Assembly (NCBI GenBank): GCA_963737405.1
Contig: CAVTSL010000005.1
Coordinates: 310,001-374,000, forward strand
Origin: JACCTU01 sp963737405
GTDB taxonomy: Bacteria > Actinomycetota > Thermoleophilia > Gaiellales > Gaiellaceae
DNA length: 64,000 nt
Direction: 5' to 3'
Part shown: in pieces, positions 43,507-53,477 of the stretch
Position numbering within the stretch: position 1 is the first letter of the stretch
Layout of the letters: each line of letters opens with the position of its first letter
Translations under genes and position numbers: made by a program
Notes under the pieces: generated by a model
Seen by the model: only the letters and a program-made list of their open reading frames with translations
What the model was told of the DNA's origin: nothing
Databases searched by the model: none

Positions 43507-45569
43507 GCCTCCTCCACCCGCACCTGTCCTTGCTCGAGCCGGACGTCCCACTGCCCGTGGAACGCTCTCACACCCGTCAGCCTCGCGTTCTGGACCCAGG
43601 AGGGGAGCTCGGGCGGAGCGACCGTCTCGAGCGAGTGGCGCCGGATGTCGGGCTGGAGGCCGAGCAGGACCTGAAGGAGGAGCACGGGCGTCCCCGCCGC
43701 CCACGCCTGCGGCCGCGCGGCGGTCGGGTACGCGATCGGGAACGTCGTCTCCGAGCGGCGAAGCCCGGCGAACACCTCGGGCAGCTGGTAGTTGAAGTAC
43801 CGCGCCGCCTGGAGCAGGCGCTGCGCGATCCGCTGCGCCTCGGGCCAGCGTCCGTACCGCGCGAGCCCCCACGCGATCAGGGAGTTGTCGTGGGGCCAGA
43901 CGGTGCCGTTGTGGTACGAGAGCGGGTTGTAGGCGGCGTCCAGCTCGGACATCGTGCGGACGCCCCAGCCCGACCAGAGCGAGTCGCCCATGAGCGCGTC
44001 CACCACCTGGTCGACCCGCTGCGGGAGGACGATCCCGCTCCAGAGCAGGTGGCCCATGTTCGAGCACATCGAGTCGACGGGCTGCTTCTCGGCGTCGAGC
44101 GCGAGCGCGTAGTAGCCGCCGCGGCCCTCGAGCCAGTACGCCTCGTCGAAGCGATCCCGGAGCGCGGCCGCCTCGGCGTTCAGCCTGTCCGCCAGCGGCC
44201 GGTCGCGCCAGACCTCGCGCGCGATCTCGGAGATGCGCCGCTTCGCGTCGAACACGTAGCCCTGCACCTCGGCGGGTGCGATCGGGGTCTTCGCGAAGCG
44301 GCCGTCGGCGAAGCGCTGCGAGTCTCCCGAGTCCTTCCACGACTGGTTCTCGAGCCCGTGGTCGCTCCGCCGCTGGTACTCGACGAAGCCGTCGCCGTCG
44401 CGGTCGCCCCACTTGTCGATCCACTCGAGCGCGCGAAGCGCCGGGTCCTTCAGCCGGTTCATCAGCGCGCGGTCGCCAGTCCAGCGATAGAGCTCCGAGA
44501 GCAGCACGAGGTAGAGCGGCGTTGCGTCGACGGTGCCGTAGTACGAGCGGAACCAGACCTTGGCGGCCTTGCCGGTCCGGACCTCGTGGACGATCTTCCC
44601 GGGCTCCGCGTCGATCGACGGGTCGTCCTCCTTCGCCTGGAGCTCGGCGAGCACCTCGAGCGCCGTCTGCGCGAGCTCGGGCCCGAAGAGGAGCGTCTGG
44701 AGGCAGGTGATGATCGTGTCTCGCCCGAAGACGGTCATGAACCAGGGCATGCCCGCGGCGGGCAGGCGCCCCCGCCCGGGATCGGCCTCGCTCCGCATCC
44801 GCAGCGACGCGAGATCGGCCACGGACTGCGAGAACGAGCGGCTGAGGTCGTCCCAGCTCGAGCGCAGCTGCGGCACGCGGAGCTGCCAGGCGGCGAGCGC
44901 GTCGCGAACGTGCACGAGCTCGTCGCCGAAGCGGCGCTCGACGAGGCGGGGCGGCAGCTCCGCGCTGTTGAGCAGCGGCACGACGTCGAGCTGGAGATCC
45001 CACGTCTGTCGCGGCGCGAGCTCGACGTCGTACTCGATCCCGCTGCCGTTGAGCCTTCCGCGCTGCGAGATGAGCACCTGCGTCCGGGCTTCGCCCTCGG
45101 GGTCGATCAGCACGAACTGGTTGTTCTCGGCGTCGTAGTGCGGGTCGACCGGCGGCGGCAGCGGCCGTGCGTTGACGGGGTCGCCGAGCGCGAAGTCGTG
45201 CTCCTTGACCGACAGGATGTCCGCGAAGTCGCAGCCGACCTCGAACGCGAGCGCGAACGCGACCGGCTCCATCCCCTCGTTCCGGATCACGATCCGCTCC
45301 TGCATCCCCTCGCCCACGAAGCGGCGCCGCGCGATCGAGAGCGTGTCCGGCGGGAGCCGGTCGCTCAGCGGGTTCCTCAGGTAGAAGGCCGCCGAGAAGT
45401 ACTCGACCTTCGCGGACGACAGGAGCAGCGGCGGCTTCCCGTCGATCGTCATCCGCAGCACCGAGAGGAACCGCGTGTCGTGCGCGTAGAAGCCGCTCGT
45501 CGCGTCGCCGACGTCCCCGCGGTCGTCGCAGATGCAGAACGTCGAGCCTTCGAGGATCGTCAGCGTCAC
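43503..45569 (-). CDS. Glycogen-debranching-type enzyme (GDE N-terminal plus MGH1-like)
   Basis: 688 residues. The N-terminal domain (TLTILEGSTFCICDDRG, YAHDTRFLSVLRMTIDG) is the amylo-alpha-1,6-glucosidase N-terminal type; the C-terminal (alpha/alpha)6 part shows MPWFMTVFGRDTIITCLQTL and YNPLSYHNGTVWPHDNSLIA. Such proteins trim alpha-glucans or glucosylglycerate-type compounds. GTG at 45569 overlaps the SDR stop. With the glycosyltransferase it suggests a compatible-solute or glycan operon. Confidence 0.88.
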   Translation of the reverse strand: MTLTILEGSTFCICDDRGDVGDATSGFYAHDTRFLSVLRMTIDGKPPLLLSSAKVEYFSAAFYLRNPLSDRLPPDTLSIARRRFVGEGMQERIVIRNEGMEPVAFALAFEVGCDFADILSVKEHDFALGDPVNARPLPPPVDPHYDAENNQFVLIDPEGEARTQVLISQRGRLNGSGIEYDVELAPRQTWDLQLDVVPLLNSAELPPRLVERRFGDELVHVRDALAAWQLRVPQLRSSWDDLSRSFSQSVADLASLRMRSEADPGRGRLPAAGMPWFMTVFGRDTIITCLQTLLFGPELAQTALEVLAELQAKEDDPSIDAEPGKIVHEVRTGKAAKVWFRSYYGTVDATPLYLVLLSELYRWTGDRALMNRLKDPALRALEWIDKWGDRDGDGFVEYQRRSDHGLENQSWKDSGDSQRFADGRFAKTPIAPAEVQGYVFDAKRRISEIAREVWRDRPLADRLNAEAAALRDRFDEAYWLEGRGGYYALALDAEKQPVDSMCSNMGHLLWSGIVLPQRVDQVVDALMGDSLWSGWGVRTMSELDAAYNPLSYHNGTVWPHDNSLIAWGLARYGRWPEAQRIAQRLLQAARYFNYQLPEVFAGLRRSETTFPIAYPTAARPQAWAAGTPVLLLQVLLGLQPDIRRHSLETVAPPELPSWVQNARLTGVRAFHGQWDVRLEQGQVRVEEA

Positions 45570-46312
45570 GGCGGGGCGTCGCGCAGGATGCGGCCGCCCG
45601 AGGACTGTGCAAGCGCCTTCACGACGAGCTCGTCGACGTTGACGTGCTGCGGCCGCGTGAGCGCGAAGACGATGCACTCGGCGATGTCGGCGGGCGTCAT
45701 CGCCTCCACGTTCGCGTAGACCGCGGCAGCCTGGTCCTCGTCGCCGCGGAAGCGCACGCGCGAGAAGTCGGTCTCGACGAGGCCGGGGTCGACGGTGATC
45801 ACCCGGACGGGCTTGCCGAGCAGGTCCTCGCGCAGCGCGTACGTGAACCCGCGCACCGCGAACTTCGACGTCACGTAAAGCGCGCCGCGCTCGTACGCCT
45901 GACGCCCGGCGATCGAGCCGATGTTGACGAGGTCGCCGCCGCCGTCGGCGAGCAGATGCGGCAGGCAGAGGCGCGTCATGCGGATCAGGCCGTTCACGTT
46001 CGTCTCGAGGACGATCCGTTCGTCCTCCTCGGTGCTCTCCCAGAACGGGTCGCGGCCGATCGCGAGGCCGGCGCCGTTGACGAGGACGTCGAGGCCGCCA
46101 AGCTCCTGCACGGCCTCGGCGACGAAGCGCTCGCAGGCCGCGGAGTCGGTGACGTCGAGCTCGAGCGCGACGTCCGCGTCGACTCTGTCGACACGGCGCG
46201 CGCCCCCGACGACGCGAACGCCCTCGCGACGCAGCGCTTCGACCGTCGCGGCGCCGATCCCGCTCGACGCGCCGGTCACGATCGCCGTCTTCCCCTCCAA
46301 GCGCGGCATCAC
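45566..46312 (-). CDS. Short-chain dehydrogenase/reductase
   Basis: 248 residues: TGASSGIGAATVEAL as the NADP loop, NGAGLA, the catalytic serine in NIGSIAGRQAY and the YVTSK active-site Tyr-Lys. Close to the YdfG/serine-dehydrogenase-like branch that oxidises hydroxy acids. First gene of the overlapping set with the debranching enzyme, glycosyltransferase and MATE genes. Confidence 0.9.
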   Translation of the reverse strand: MMPRLEGKTAIVTGASSGIGAATVEALRREGVRVVGGARRVDRVDADVALELDVTDSAACERFVAEAVQELGGLDVLVNGAGLAIGRDPFWESTEEDERIVLETNVNGLIRMTRLCLPHLLADGGGDLVNIGSIAGRQAYERGALYVTSKFAVRGFTYALREDLLGKPVRVITVDPGLVETDFSRVRFRGDEDQAAAVYANVEAMTPADIAECIVFALTRPQHVNVDELVVKALAQSSGGRILRDAPP

Positions 46313-46326
46313 GGGATCGTACGGCG

Positions 46327-47245
46327 CTAGAGAGGCCCGATGCGCCGCTCGGCCGTTCCGAGCGGGATCGTCTCGCCGTTTCCGGCGTGGTCGACCTGGA
46401 GCGTGGTGTGCGTCAGGTCGAACCGCTCCTCGAGCACGCGCTCGAGCTCACGACGCTTCCCGTGGCAGTCGGCGTCCGGCGAGACGAGCACGTGCGCCGA
46501 GAGCGACGCGAACCCCGAGGTGATCGTCCAGACATGGAGGTCGTGGACCTCCCGCACACCGTCGACCTCGACCATCGCGCGCCCGATCTCCTCGGCGTCC
46601 AGACCGCGCGGCGTCGACTCGAGCAGGATGCCGACCGAGTCGCGCAGGATCGTCCACGAGCTCGCGAGCACGAGCCCCGCGATCCCGAGCGCGACCAGCG
46701 GGTCGGCATAGCTCCAGCCGGTGAGCGAGCACGACGGCGCCGGAGACGATCACGCCGAGCGACCCGAGCGCGTCGGCGAGCACGTGCCGGAGCGCACCCT
46801 GGACGTTGAGGCTCACCGACCCGCGACGGTGCAGGAGCGCGGCGGCGCCGAGGTTCAGCCCGAGCCCGACCACACCGACGACGAGCACCCAGCCGCCGCG
46901 CGGCTCGACGGGATCCCGGAAGCGCTGGATCGCCTCGACGACGATCCAGATCGAGATCGCCACGAGCGCGACGCCGTTCGCGAGCGCCGCGAGGATCTCC
47001 GCGCGCCGGTAGCCGAAGCTTCGCTCCGGCGTCGCGGGACGCGAACCGAGCCACGCGGCGAACAGCGCGAGCGCGAGGCTCCCGACGTCGCCGAGCATGT
47101 GGCCGGCGTCGGCGAGGAGCGCGAGCGAGTCGGCCGCGTAGCCGACGACGACCTCGACGACCGTGAACGCGGCGATGAGCGCGAGCGCGCCAGCGAGCGC
47201 CCGCCGATCACCCTCGAGGCGGTGGTCGTGCACGTGGTCGTGCAT
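46327..47245 (-). CDS. Cation diffusion facilitator (zinc-type), frameshifted
   Basis: About 305 residues with six helices. The histidine-rich start HDHVHDH and the metal-site motif LLADAGHMLGDVGSLALAL fit CzcD/ZitB-type zinc exporters; the second site is in ALRHVLADALGSLGVI. An extra base near 46726 breaks helix V; correction gives VVLLTGWSYADPLVALGIAG. The C-terminal ferredoxin-like domain has VREVHDLHVWTI. It begins directly after the stop of the gene at 47246. Confidence 0.88.
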
Positions 47246-47590
47246 CTACTCCTCGAGCCAGGCGCCGGGGACGAAGTCGGGGAAGCCCTGCTCGTCCATG
47301 TACGAGATCGCGCGCGACAGCAGCCAGACGACGGCCTCCCTGTCGGCCTCCGTCAGCACGAGCCGCACGGCGTCGTCACCCGCCTCGACGTTCGCCGCCG
47401 CCCCGGCACGCGCACGCCGCAGGAGGCAGAGGCGGGCCGTCGCCAGGTCGACATCCGTGCCGGGCTCCTCGTACCACGACACCTCTTTCGCCTGCTCGAT
47501 CAGCGGCGCGAGACTCTCCTCGAGCCGAGCCGCATCGTGCTTCGAGAGGTCGCCAGTGCGGGGGTCTCCCCGGCCGAAAAACTCGCTCAC
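47246..47590 (-). CDS. Hypothetical acidic protein (114 aa)
   Basis: 114 residues, helical and acidic (DAARLEESLAPLIEQAKEVSWYEE, VRLVLTEADREAVVWLLSRAISYMDEQG). No family recognised. GTG at 47590 overlaps the M48 protease stop as GTGA, and the cation exporter follows with no gap, so the three are cotranscribed. Confidence 0.72.
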   Translation of the reverse strand: MSEFFGRGDPRTGDLSKHDAARLEESLAPLIEQAKEVSWYEEPGTDVDLATARLCLLRRARAGAAANVEAGDDAVRLVLTEADREAVVWLLSRAISYMDEQGFPDFVPGAWLEE

Positions 47591-48684
47591 GCAGCCTCCT
47601 CTTCGATCCCTTCGTCGTGTGCGGCCCGGCGCAGCGCTTCGAGCCGCTCCGGAACCGTGGGATGGGTGTACCTGAGGTAGTAGACGACGCGCGGAGGCTC
47701 GAGGTCGGCGACGTTCGACTCGACGAGGTCGGCGAACATCGACTCCAGCGCGGCGAGGTCGCGAGTCAGGTGGAGCGCGAAGCGGTCGGCGCGGTACTCC
47801 CAGCGGCGCGCGACCGCCGCCAGCAACGCGAACACCGGCAGCTGGACGAGCGTGAGCACGAGCAGGACGAGCGGAAAGTCGCGCGGCTCGACGACCGCGC
47901 CGAGGATCGCCCAGAGGAGGACGACGATCGCGATCGCCGCCAGGACGAAGTACGCCGAGAACGACACGACGTCCCGATACCGCCGGTGCGCGAGCTCGTG
48001 GGCGAGCACGACCCGGAGCTCGGCGGGCTTCGCACGCCCGAGCAGCGTGTCGTAGACGACGACCCGCCGCGTCGCTCCGAAGCCCGAGACGTAGGCGTTC
48101 GCCTTCGTCGTGCGGCGGCTCGCGTCGGCGACGAGCACGTCGCGGATCGGCACTCCGGCGCGCACCGAGAGGCCGCGCAGGTCGGAGACGAGCTCCTCGT
48201 CCTCGAGCGGCTTGAAGTTGTTGAAGATCGGCTCGAGCACCACCGGGGCGACGAACGTCAGGAGCACGACGAAGAGCGCGGCCAGCGGCGCCGCGATCAG
48301 CGGCCAGGCGTCGGTCGCGCGCGAGAGGGCGACGAGCGCGAAGAAGACGATCGTCCAGAGGACGACCTCGACGGCGAACCCCTTCAGCACGTCGCCGACC
48401 CAGCCGCCGGTGGTCTGGGTCGAGAGGCCCCACTCTCGTTCGCGCAGGAAATCGCGCCAGTAGGTGATCGGCAGCCTCACGACGGTGAGGACCGCGAGCA
48501 CGATCGCCGGGTACACGAGAGCCTGGATCCACCAGCTCCAGTCGGGCAGGAGCGCGTCGCCGACGTCCGTGAAGGCGAGAACTGCAAGGACCGCGACGGC
48601 GAGCGTCCACTCGACGAGGCCGCTCAGGTAGCGGGCTCTGTGGTACCTGCGGCCGCGCTCGACCTCGTCACGCGTGAAGCGCAC
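47587..48684 (-). CDS. M48 family metalloprotease (Ste24-like)
   Basis: 365 residues, several membrane helices. The zinc motif HELAH is at 229-233 and the third ligand in EYRADRFALH near 293. The large N-terminal membrane part and the KANAYVSGFGATRRVVVYDTLL stretch match the CAAX-protease-type (Ste24) branch rather than HtpX. It probably degrades damaged membrane proteins. Divergent from the FtsH-like gene, so two membrane proteases share a 48-bp promoter region. Confidence 0.9.
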   Translation of the reverse strand: MRFTRDEVERGRRYHRARYLSGLVEWTLAVAVLAVLAFTDVGDALLPDWSWWIQALVYPAIVLAVLTVVRLPITYWRDFLREREWGLSTQTTGGWVGDVLKGFAVEVVLWTIVFFALVALSRATDAWPLIAAPLAALFVVLLTFVAPVVLEPIFNNFKPLEDEELVSDLRGLSVRAGVPIRDVLVADASRRTTKANAYVSGFGATRRVVVYDTLLGRAKPAELRVVLAHELAHRRYRDVVSFSAYFVLAAIAIVVLLWAILGAVVEPRDFPLVLLVLTLVQLPVFALLAAVARRWEYRADRFALHLTRDLAALESMFADLVESNVADLEPPRVVYYLRYTHPTVPERLEALRRAAHDEGIEEEAA

Positions 48685-48732
48685 GCCTCATTTCTAAAAC
48701 AATTCTCAGGCTCGACGCGTCTAATTCGGAAA

Positions 48733-51120
48733 GTGGCGACCGCTGCCCCGCCCATCAACCTGAGATCCGCCGAGAGCTCGACGCAGCTCGCGCGCCAGTG
48801 GCGGACGCTGACGCGGGCCGCCACCTTCGTGGCGCTGCTGACCAGCCCGGCGGCGTACCTCTTCCTCCACCGCGGCCTCGGCTGGGACTGGCGGTGGGCG
48901 CTCCTCGGCACGATCGTCGGCGTCGCGGCCTTCCGCGGGACGATCGACGTGCTCATGCGCCGCGTGATCCCGTGGCCGAGCCTCTTCGGGACGGACGAGA
49001 TGAGGCTGCGCGAGGAGGACATCCTGGCGCGGCGCCGCGCGTGGTTCTGGCGGCGCTGGGTCAAGTGGGGACTCATCTTCATCGGCGGCGTCACCATCGC
49101 GTGGCTCGCGATCGCGATGGTCCGCGGCTTCGACAGCGCGAGCTGGGCGGACACCGCGACCGGCGTGTTCTCCGGGGTCGCCGGGATGCTCGGCAACCCG
49201 ACCTTGTGGACGTACCTGATCTTCCTCCCCGCGCTCCTCTTGATGAACTTCCTGATCCTGTTCGGCCCTCTGCTGCTGATGGCCGTCTCCCAGATCCATT
49301 CGTTCGAGCCGGGCGACGCCGACTGGGGCGTGAAGCTCGAGGACGTCCGCGGCCAGGCCGAGGTGAAGGAAGAGGTGCGGCGCGTCGTCTCGCTCTGGCA
49401 GTCGGGAGAGGCGTTCGAGGCGGCGGGTGGCAAGCGCGAGCGCGGACTGCTCTTCCTCGGCGCCCCGGGCACCGGCAAGACGATGCTGTCGAAGGCGATC
49501 GCGACCGGCTTCAACGCGCCCTTCGTCTCCATTCCGGGCTCGGGCTTCGCGCAGACGTTCATCGGCATGGACGCGATCACCGTCCGCTGGCTCGCGTGGA
49601 AGGCGAAGCGGCTCGCGCGCAAGTGGGGCGGGCAGTGCATCGTCTTCATCGACGAGATCGACGCCGTGGGCATGCGCCGCCAGTCGCTCGGCCAGCCGGG
49701 CGGCGGCACCGGCATGGGCGTCGGGCGCTTCGAGGAGCTTGCGTTCCACGGCCCATGGGGCGCACTGAACCCGAGCGGCGACCTCGTGCTCGAGACGCGT
49801 GTGTGGCGCGATCGGCTGTTCTCCGAGCGCTACGGCGCTCCGGCTGTCGTCGCACCGGCATTCCTCCAGCGGATCGGCGGGATCGTGAACCAGGCGGTGC
49901 CCGGCATGTTCGGCGGCGGCGGCGGCCTCGCGCTCAACCAGCTGCTCGTCGTCATGGACGGGATCGGAAGCCCCCGGTGGTCGCGCAAGTTCCCGGTGAA
50001 GCTCGTGAACACGCTCCTCGACGCCGTCTACATCGTCCCGATGCGGATCAAGGGCGTCAGGCTGCGGATGAAGCCGGCGCCGCCGGCAGGGGAGGAGATC
50101 TACTTCATCGGCGCCTGCAACGTGCCGATCGCGATGCTGGACCCCGCGCTCACGCGCGCGGGCCGGATGGGCCGTCACGTCTGGTTCCGGACGCCGACGA
50201 AGCAGGACCGGCTCGACGTCTTCGACCTCTACCTCGGGAGGGTCGCGCACGAGGACGGGCTCGACAAACCTTCGCGCCGTGACGAGCTCGCGCGCATCAC
50301 GATGGGCTACTCGCCGGCGATGATCGAGCAGGTCTGCTCGATCGCGCTCACGTATGCGCACCACTCCGGCCGCGACCGGTTCGCGTGGGAGGACCTCGTC
50401 GAGGCGATGGCGACCGTCGAGTCCGGGACCGCGCAGAACATCGAGTACGTCGCGTCCGAGACCCGGGCGGTCGCGATCCACGAGGCCGGCCACGCCGTAG
50501 CAGCTCACGTGTACATGCCCGGCGTGGAGTCGACGCGCATCTCGATTCGCCGGCGCGGCGAGGCGCTCGGCCACCATCAGGCGTTCGAAAAGGAGGAGCG
50601 CTTCTCGCGCTGGCGCCACGAGGAGATCGGCGCGCTCATCTGGACGCTCGGCGCGATGGCCGCGGAGCGCGTCTTCTACGGCGAGAACTCGAACGGCGTC
50701 GGCGGCGACGTCCAGAGCGCGACCGGTCGGGCGGCGTACATGGTCGGCGCCGCGGCGATGGCGCCGATCCCGCTCGATGACGAGACCGATGAGGAGTCGC
50801 GCGAGCGGATCATGAAGCGCTTCGAGACGATCGGCGTGCAGATCATGGCCCGCACCACAGGCGGTCACGACCACGACCCGATCAGCGCCGTGCTCGGCGA
50901 CCGTGACAAGCGCGCCTATGTCGCGCAGCTCCTCGGCCAGGCGTACGTCACGGCCCACAACCTGATGGAGGCGAACAAGGACAAGGTCGAGAAGGTCGCC
51001 GACGAGATCATCGCCCGCCGCGAGATCTACGGCGACGACCTGCTTGCGTTGCTCGACCGGCAGCAGCTGAAGGCGCCCGAGATCGACTACCAGGACGAGA
51101 AGACGTGGCCGAGGATCTGA
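48733..51120 (+). CDS. Divergent FtsH-like AAA protease with insertion
   Basis: 795 residues. N-terminal helices (about 30-70, 110-130, 150-190) lead to an AAA domain with Walker A GAPGTGKT (243-250) and Walker B IVFIDEID (303-310). The M41 zinc motif is HEAGH (583-587), with GGDVQSAT in place of the usual NDL-type ligand motif. Between Walker B and the LLVVMDG segment lie about 90 unusual residues, where FtsH has about 15, and a further insert precedes the FIGACN sensor. The pore-loop region reads GSGFAQTFIG. GTG start chosen because N-terminal membrane segments begin there. Confidence 0.88.
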   Translation: MATAAPPINLRSAESSTQLARQWRTLTRAATFVALLTSPAAYLFLHRGLGWDWRWALLGTIVGVAAFRGTIDVLMRRVIPWPSLFGTDEMRLREEDILARRRAWFWRRWVKWGLIFIGGVTIAWLAIAMVRGFDSASWADTATGVFSGVAGMLGNPTLWTYLIFLPALLLMNFLILFGPLLLMAVSQIHSFEPGDADWGVKLEDVRGQAEVKEEVRRVVSLWQSGEAFEAAGGKRERGLLFLGAPGTGKTMLSKAIATGFNAPFVSIPGSGFAQTFIGMDAITVRWLAWKAKRLARKWGGQCIVFIDEIDAVGMRRQSLGQPGGGTGMGVGRFEELAFHGPWGALNPSGDLVLETRVWRDRLFSERYGAPAVVAPAFLQRIGGIVNQAVPGMFGGGGGLALNQLLVVMDGIGSPRWSRKFPVKLVNTLLDAVYIVPMRIKGVRLRMKPAPPAGEEIYFIGACNVPIAMLDPALTRAGRMGRHVWFRTPTKQDRLDVFDLYLGRVAHEDGLDKPSRRDELARITMGYSPAMIEQVCSIALTYAHHSGRDRFAWEDLVEAMATVESGTAQNIEYVASETRAVAIHEAGHAVAAHVYMPGVESTRISIRRRGEALGHHQAFEKEERFSRWRHEEIGALIWTLGAMAAERVFYGENSNGVGGDVQSATGRAAYMVGAAAMAPIPLDDETDEESRERIMKRFETIGVQIMARTTGGHDHDPISAVLGDRDKRAYVAQLLGQAYVTAHNLMEANKDKVEKVADEIIARREIYGDDLLALLDRQQLKAPEIDYQDEKTWPRI

Positions 51121-51941
51121 GCGTCCCGCGTCCGGTCGCCGCGCGCCCGGCCGAGCCGGCGAAGCCGCACCGGGTGCACTGGCGCCGCTTCATGCTTGCG
51201 TATGTCCTGCTCGGACTCGCCGTCGTCGGTGCGGTGGCGATGCTTTTCGTCGCCATGAACACCGAGTCCACCACCGAGCGCGCGTGGTCGAGCTGGAAGC
51301 CGGCCGGCGAGGGCGAGTCGCGCATCTGGCAGATCGCGGACCACGTCGGCGGCCAGTACCGCGCGTCGAACGGCGAGCTTGCCGCACGTATCCTCGCCGG
51401 GCCGCCCACGTTCAATACGAGCGACGAGCAGGGACGCTCTCTTCGCCTTCCGCTCGAGGGCGTGCTCGTCAAGGGCCGCGCGAGCGATCAGAGCGACGCG
51501 AACGCAGTGCTGTTCAGCGGCGACTCGGTCATGTACGCGCTCTGCGGTACGGGCAGCGCCTGCCAGCCGGGGAACGCACTGCTGCAGGTCGACGAGATCG
51601 GGACGAAGTACGAGCGCGAGGCACTCGAGCTCGCGCTCTACACCTTCAAGTACGTCGACGGCGTGAACAGCGTGATCGCGTTCCTACCGCCGTTCCCGCA
51701 GCGGAACGCGCAGGGGCAGATCGACCAGGTGCGCACGGTCGTCTACCTCCAGAAGGACCAGCTCGGGTTCCAGCTCGGGCGCCCGCTGAAGGAGACGCTC
51801 CGCGCCAAGTCCGGGCTCGACTTCTCGAGCGTCGAGCGGAACGACATCATCCAGCTGGTCCACCCGCGGCTGTTCACGTTCGAGCCCGAGCAGGTGCCGA
51901 ACGGCGCCTGGATCCTCTCGCTCACGCGCTTCCAGGCCTGA
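51105..51941 (+). CDS. Membrane-anchored protein coupled to FtsH-like protease
   Basis: 278 residues: cytosolic N-terminus, one membrane helix (about 30-52), then a 225-residue extracytoplasmic-type domain with two cysteines (CGTGSAC). No family recognised. The start overlaps the protease gene by 16 nt, so the two are made together; it could be an adaptor or modulator of the protease, as HflK/C are for FtsH, though it is not homologous to them. Confidence 0.75.
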   Translation: MAEDLSVPRPVAARPAEPAKPHRVHWRRFMLAYVLLGLAVVGAVAMLFVAMNTESTTERAWSSWKPAGEGESRIWQIADHVGGQYRASNGELAARILAGPPTFNTSDEQGRSLRLPLEGVLVKGRASDQSDANAVLFSGDSVMYALCGTGSACQPGNALLQVDEIGTKYEREALELALYTFKYVDGVNSVIAFLPPFPQRNAQGQIDQVRTVVYLQKDQLGFQLGRPLKETLRAKSGLDFSSVERNDIIQLVHPRLFTFEPEQVPNGAWILSLTRFQA

Positions 51942-51946
51942 GACGA

Positions 51947-51980
51947 AGGCGCGGGCGCCGGAGCGCCCGCGCCTCTTGTC
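51947..51980. terminator. Bidirectional hairpin between convergent genes
   Basis: A perfect 12-bp stem (AGGCGCGGGCGC with its inverse) around CGGA, followed by CTTGTC on the plus strand. It lies between convergent ends at 51941 and 51984. The U tract is poor, but position and stem strength fit a terminator. Confidence 0.65.
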
Positions 51981-51983
51981 GCG

Positions 51984-53094
51984 TCAGGCCGTGTGCACCT
52001 GGACGAGCCGCGTCGCGGTGACGCCGTAGAGCAGGCGCTCGCCGGCCCGTCGCGCCTGGACGTAGAACTGCACGTTGAGCCCGCGGCTGAGCGGGAACAC
52101 GAGCCCCGGCCTCGGAGCCCGCGGCCTCATCTGGAGCGTGACGTAGCCGTCCTGTCCCGTCCCGGTCTCCGGCGGCACCGTCGTCAGCAGCGGCAGGGAC
52201 CTCATGTAGACGAGCGCGCCGCGGACGACGAACCCACGCGTGTCGGAGACGTGTACGCGAGCGGTGATGACTGACCTGCGCGAGCGGACCGGGTTCGGCG
52301 AGAACGTGACCTCGTCGATCACGAGCTTCGCGGGGAGCGCGACGCTCTCGATCGGGATCGAGATCTTGCCGTTCGGCAGCCGGATCTGGCCCGCCGGACC
52401 ACCGGGCTGCGCGACGCCGGTCGGCGCCGACGCCGCACTTCTCGAGCCGCCGGGATTCCTCGCGGCGACGATCACGCGGACCGAGCGGTTGACGTCCGAC
52501 GACGTCACGACGTACGTGCGGTTCGTCGCGCCCGAGATGTTCGAGCAGTTGCCGCCGTTCGCGTCGCAGCGCTGCCACTGGTAGCCGAACGAGATCGGCT
52601 GCGTGCCGTCCCACACCCCCGGATTCGCGGTGAGCGTCTCGCCCTCGCGGAGGTTCCCCGAGATCGACGGGACGGACGTGTTGCGCGGTGCGCTTGCGCG
52701 GGCGCCGATCGTGCCCGTGTTGACCTGCGCGTTCGTCGCCCCGTCGGCGTTCCGCGCCGTCACGACGGCGACGAGACGCCTGCCCTGGTCGTTGCTTCCG
52801 AGCCGATAGCTCCGACTTCGGACGTTGGTGTTCGCGCAGTTGGCGAGCTGCGAGTTGCAGCGGACCCACTGGTACGTGAACGTGATCGGCTGCGTCCCGC
52901 TCCAGGCGCCCGGGATTGACGGTCACCGTCGACCCGACGCGCTGCGTCCCCGAGATCGTCGGCGCCCGCTCGTTCTTCGGTGCAACCTGCACGCGGGCCG
53001 TCTCCGCGAAGCTCCCGCCTGCCACCGTCAGCATCGTCAGCAAGGAAGCGGCGATTGCAGTCGCAAGATCCCGCCACACCCGTTGCGTTCTCAT
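51984..53094 (-). CDS. Secreted protein with Ig-like/SLH-type repeats, frameshifted
   Basis: About 369 residues. Signal peptide (MRTQRVWRDLATAIAAS to GSFAETA), then two related repeats of about 90 residues: PTISGTQRVGSTVTVNPG then WSGTQPITFTYQWVRC, and VPSISGNLREGETLTANPG then WDGTQPISFGYQWQRC, a layout common in cell-surface proteins. The C-terminal domain begins near VIDEVTFSPNP. An extra C near 52909 splits repeat one. ATG at 53094 has AGGGGGA upstream. Confidence 0.8.
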
Positions 53095-53293
53095 CGTTTC
53101 CCCCTTCGTCGGCACTCACTTCAACGCCGCGACCCTGCAAGGAGTTGCGAAAGGTCTTGTAAAACTTCGCGCGGTCCGGCGCAAAGTGTGTGGTCTTGCT
53201 CGCGTTTGTTGTCTCGACGGTGGGCGTGCGAAACAGTGTTCTCTGCGGCGCCGCGTGTCCTAGGTAGGCGCCGTGGTTGTCAGAGGGGTCTTC

Positions 53294-53332
53294 AAGGGCC
53301 GGCGGGTTTCCTTCTCCCCTCCGCCGGCCCTT
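53294..53332. terminator. 12-bp stem-loop, terminator-like
   Basis: AAGGGCCGGCGG pairs with CCGCCGGCCCTT around a 15-base pyrimidine-rich loop. No real U tract on either side; orientation uncertain. Confidence 0.45.
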
Positions 53333-53448
53333 CATCTCTAGCCCGATCGTCCGGCTCCGGTTTTCCCTCCGACATGGCCCAGATGTGTCATGGGACCGCC
53401 GCTACCGTGGCGCGCCGCGAGTCGCATCGCCCAGTCGGCTCGCGCCGG

Positions 53449-53477
53449 GGGGCGGCCTCCGGGCCGCCCCTTCTTTC
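53449..53477 (+). terminator. Intrinsic terminator-like hairpin
   Basis: GGGGCGGCC pairs with GGCCGCCCC around four bases and is followed by TTCTTTC on the plus strand. No plus-strand gene is close upstream, so it may end a small RNA starting after 53340. Confidence 0.55.

Noticed and set aside
41140..45612. 1490-codon minus-strand frame suggesting a giant protein
   Set aside because: It merges the real MATE frame and the true N-terminal part of the glycosyltransferase with a shadow frame of the debranching enzyme; overlaps of ATGA/GTGA type mark the real gene borders.
43530..45719. 729-codon plus-strand frame
   Set aside because: Antisense to the debranching enzyme, arginine/valine-rich, no motifs.
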